Shown: in pieces, positions 62,706-64,000 of the stretch | Numbering within the stretch: position 1 is the stretch's first letter | Layout: each line of letters begins with the position of its first letter | Assembly: GCF_030209475.1 (NCBI RefSeq) | Contig: NZ_JARVRW010000012.1 | Location: 46,886-110,885, forward strand | DNA: 64,000 nucleotides | Direction: 5' to 3' | DNA from: Microbacterium sp. lyk4-40-TSB-66 | GTDB lineage: Bacteria > Actinomycetota > Actinomycetes > Actinomycetales > Microbacteriaceae | Program-made: the position numbers and the translations under genes | The notes under the pieces: generated by a model | What the model was told of the DNA's origin: nothing | The model's database searches: none | What the model saw: the letters and a program-made list of their open reading frames with translations, nothing else

Positions 62706-63911
62706 GTGGCCGGCTACCGCGTACTCCTTCGAACCCCCGGCGTGGGGCGGATCATCGCCGCGCAGTTGACGGCACGCTTCCCCAACGGCATGACGAGCCT
62801 CGCGGTGCTGCTGCACATCGAGCACGTCACCGGTTCGTACGGGGCCGCCGGTCTCGTGCTCGCGGCCACGAGCATCGGCCAGGCCGTCGCCGGCCCCGTC
62901 ACGAGTCGGTGGATGGGCGTCTGGGGCATGCGGCGCGTGCTCTCGGTGACGCTGTTGGTGTGTGCGGCGGCGATCGCGACCCTCGCCCTCATCGAGATGC
63001 CCCTGCCGCTCTACATGGTGCTCGGACTCGTCGCCGGACTCTCGACCCCTCCGGTCCAGTCGGCCGTGCGCACCATCTACCCCAAGATGGTGCCGTCGAA
63101 GCAGCTCACGCCGCTGTATTCGCTCGACGCCTCACTGCAAGAGATCATCTGGGTGCTCGCGCCCGTGGTCATCACCCTCGTCGCCACCCAGGTCGGCACC
63201 GTTCCAGGCCTGCTGCTAGTGGTCGTGATCCTCCTCGGCGGGGGCGCGTGGTTCATCTTCAGCCCCGAGGTGGGCCGTGTCCGCATCCCCCGCAGCCGTC
63301 GCGCGCTCGGCCGGGTGCTCGCCAAGCCGCCCGTGATCCTCGCCACCGCGACCGGGTTCCTGCTCATCGGCGCGTGCGCGGCCGTCGAGGCCGGCGTCGT
63401 GGCGACGTTCGACCACGGCGGTCTCGAGGCAGGTCTCATCCTCGCGGTCTTCGCCGTGGGCAGCCTCGCGGGCGGACTCTCGTTCGGGCACATCCCGATC
63501 GGTCCGTGGGCCATGGCCCGTCGCTTCGCGATCGTCGCCCTCGGCCTGTCACTGACCATCGTGTCGCTGAACGCCTGGTGGCTCGGGGCCACCCTGATCG
63601 TCGCCGGCGCCGGCATCGCGCCCGCCCTCGCGGTCATGTTCGCCATGACTTCGGCGAGCGTGCGTTTCAGCGAGACCGCCGAGGCCTACGGCTGGATCGG
63701 CACCGGTCAGCTCATCGGTGCCGCCGCCGGCTCGGCCGTCGCGGGCTTCCTCGTCGACGGTGTCGGGCCCACCGGCGCGTACATCGCAGCCGCCGGCTTC
63801 GCGGTCGTCGGGTTGATCGTCTCGGCCGTGTTCGTCCGAGGCTTCCCCGACCTCCGGCACCGCGACTCGAGCCCGATCCCCGACACCGAACCGGTCGAGA
63901 CCATCACCTGA
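62706..63911 (+). CDS. MFS transporter
   Basis: 401 residues, twelve membrane helices. N-half: [21 protein letters not shown], loop 2-3 [15 protein letters not shown] (the basic MFS motif A position); C-half begins after the cytoplasmic loop [17 protein letters not shown]. This matches the actinobacterial drug/metabolite MFS group; substrate unknown. GTG 62706 leaderless. Followed by a hairpin terminator. Confidence 0.85.
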   Translation: MAGYRVLLRTPGVGRIIAAQLTARFPNGMTSLAVLLHIEHVTGSYGAAGLVLAATSIGQAVAGPVTSRWMGVWGMRRVLSVTLLVCAAAIATLALIEMPLPLYMVLGLVAGLSTPPVQSAVRTIYPKMVPSKQLTPLYSLDASLQEIIWVLAPVVITLVATQVGTVPGLLLVVVILLGGGAWFIFSPEVGRVRIPRSRRALGRVLAKPPVILATATGFLLIGACAAVEAGVVATFDHGGLEAGLILAVFAVGSLAGGLSFGHIPIGPWAMARRFAIVALGLSLTIVSLNAWWLGATLIVAGAGIAPALAVMFAMTSASVRFSETAEAYGWIGTGQLIGAAAGSAVAGFLVDGVGPTGAYIAAAGFAVVGLIVSAVFVRGFPDLRHRDSSPIPDTEPVETIT

Positions 63912-63915
63912 CCCC

Positions 63916-63938
63916 GGATGCCGGCGGGGCCGGCATCC
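63916..63938 (+). terminator. Hairpin terminator after MFS gene
   Basis: Perfect 10-bp stem GGATGCCGGC (63916-63925) / GCCGGCATCC (63929-63938) with a GGG loop. Confidence 0.8.
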
Positions 63939-63943
63939 CCTCT

Positions 63944-63963
63944 CCCCCCCCCCCCCCCCCCCC
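63944..63963. repeat. Poly-C tract (20 nt)
   Basis: Uninterrupted run of 20 C, followed by C-rich low-complexity sequence to the window end. Tract length in such homopolymers is unreliable in sequencing. Confidence 0.7.
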
Positions 63964-64000
63964 ACCCCGACCCCCCGCCGCCGCCCCCGCTCCAGTCGCC

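Overview
The window is 64 kb of very GC-rich, densely packed bacterial chromosome. Gene content (class Ib ribonucleotide reductase nrdHIEF, a protein O-mannosyltransferase next to rsmI, LCP protein, F420/LLM-type oxidoreductases, MmsAB/ChvE sugar transporter, NYN and FUSC proteins), GTG/TTG starts and heavy use of GATGCC/GGCATCC words point to an actinobacterium, most likely Microbacteriaceae and plausibly Microbacterium. No rRNA, tRNA, CRISPR array, intact insertion sequence or prophage was seen; it reads as core chromosome with a few small repeat-type elements.

Layout. 1-6.8 kb: the start of rsmI, protein O-mannosyltransferase, an AAA ATPase, a YyaL-type thioredoxin-fold protein, an aldo/keto reductase and a MocR regulator. 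6.9-14.2 kb: an operon for reductive pyrimidine/hydantoin breakdown (beta-ureidopropionase, dihydropyrimidinase, LLM oxidoreductase) followed by a complete ABC importer (permease, ATPase, permease, NMT1-type lipoprotein), with the MocR regulator transcribed divergently. 14.4-23.4 kb: LCP cell-wall ligase, MerR/TipAS regulator, GH3 lipoprotein, the large helicase HrpA, and a surface Ig-like protein. 23.4-28.1 kb: two two-component systems, one co-transcribed with a DUF4097 membrane protein. 28.4-33.8 kb: a monosaccharide ABC importer (chvE-mmsA-mmsB) under a LacI regulator with matching operators at both promoters. 34-46 kb: Gfo/Idh oxidoreductase, NYN-domain protein, ATP-dependent DNA ligase divergent from a RecQ-type helicase, a duplicated structured intergenic repeat, two LLM oxidoreductases and a ClpC-like unfoldase. 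46-58 kb: membrane proteins, a VOC protein, a keto-acid decarboxylase, an RsmC-like methyltransferase, FUSC protein, ribokinase plus nucleoside hydrolase, SDR/TetR pair and a YegP-like protein. 58-64 kb: nrdHIEF and a divergent MFS transporter.

The most striking non-coding signal is a repeated promoter architecture: TGTCGGAGG, exactly 7 nt, a -10-like hexamer, then usually 6-7 nt to the start codon. Seven full copies, plus two variants upstream of nrdH, lie upstream of genes of unrelated function. More broadly, about fifteen genes appear to be leaderless, with a -10 hexamer 6-7 nt before ATG/GTG. Other items worth attention are a cluster of DnaA boxes in the nrdH/MFS divergent region, a 230-bp structured duplication downstream of a DoxX-like gene, an in-frame repeat element with terminal inverted repeats inside hrpA, a 126-bp inverted-repeat element near 43.2 kb, and a 38-codon reading frame that bridges two ABC-transporter genes with a 4-bp overlap at each end.

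All calls come from reading motifs, start sites and context by eye; no database search or structure prediction was run.
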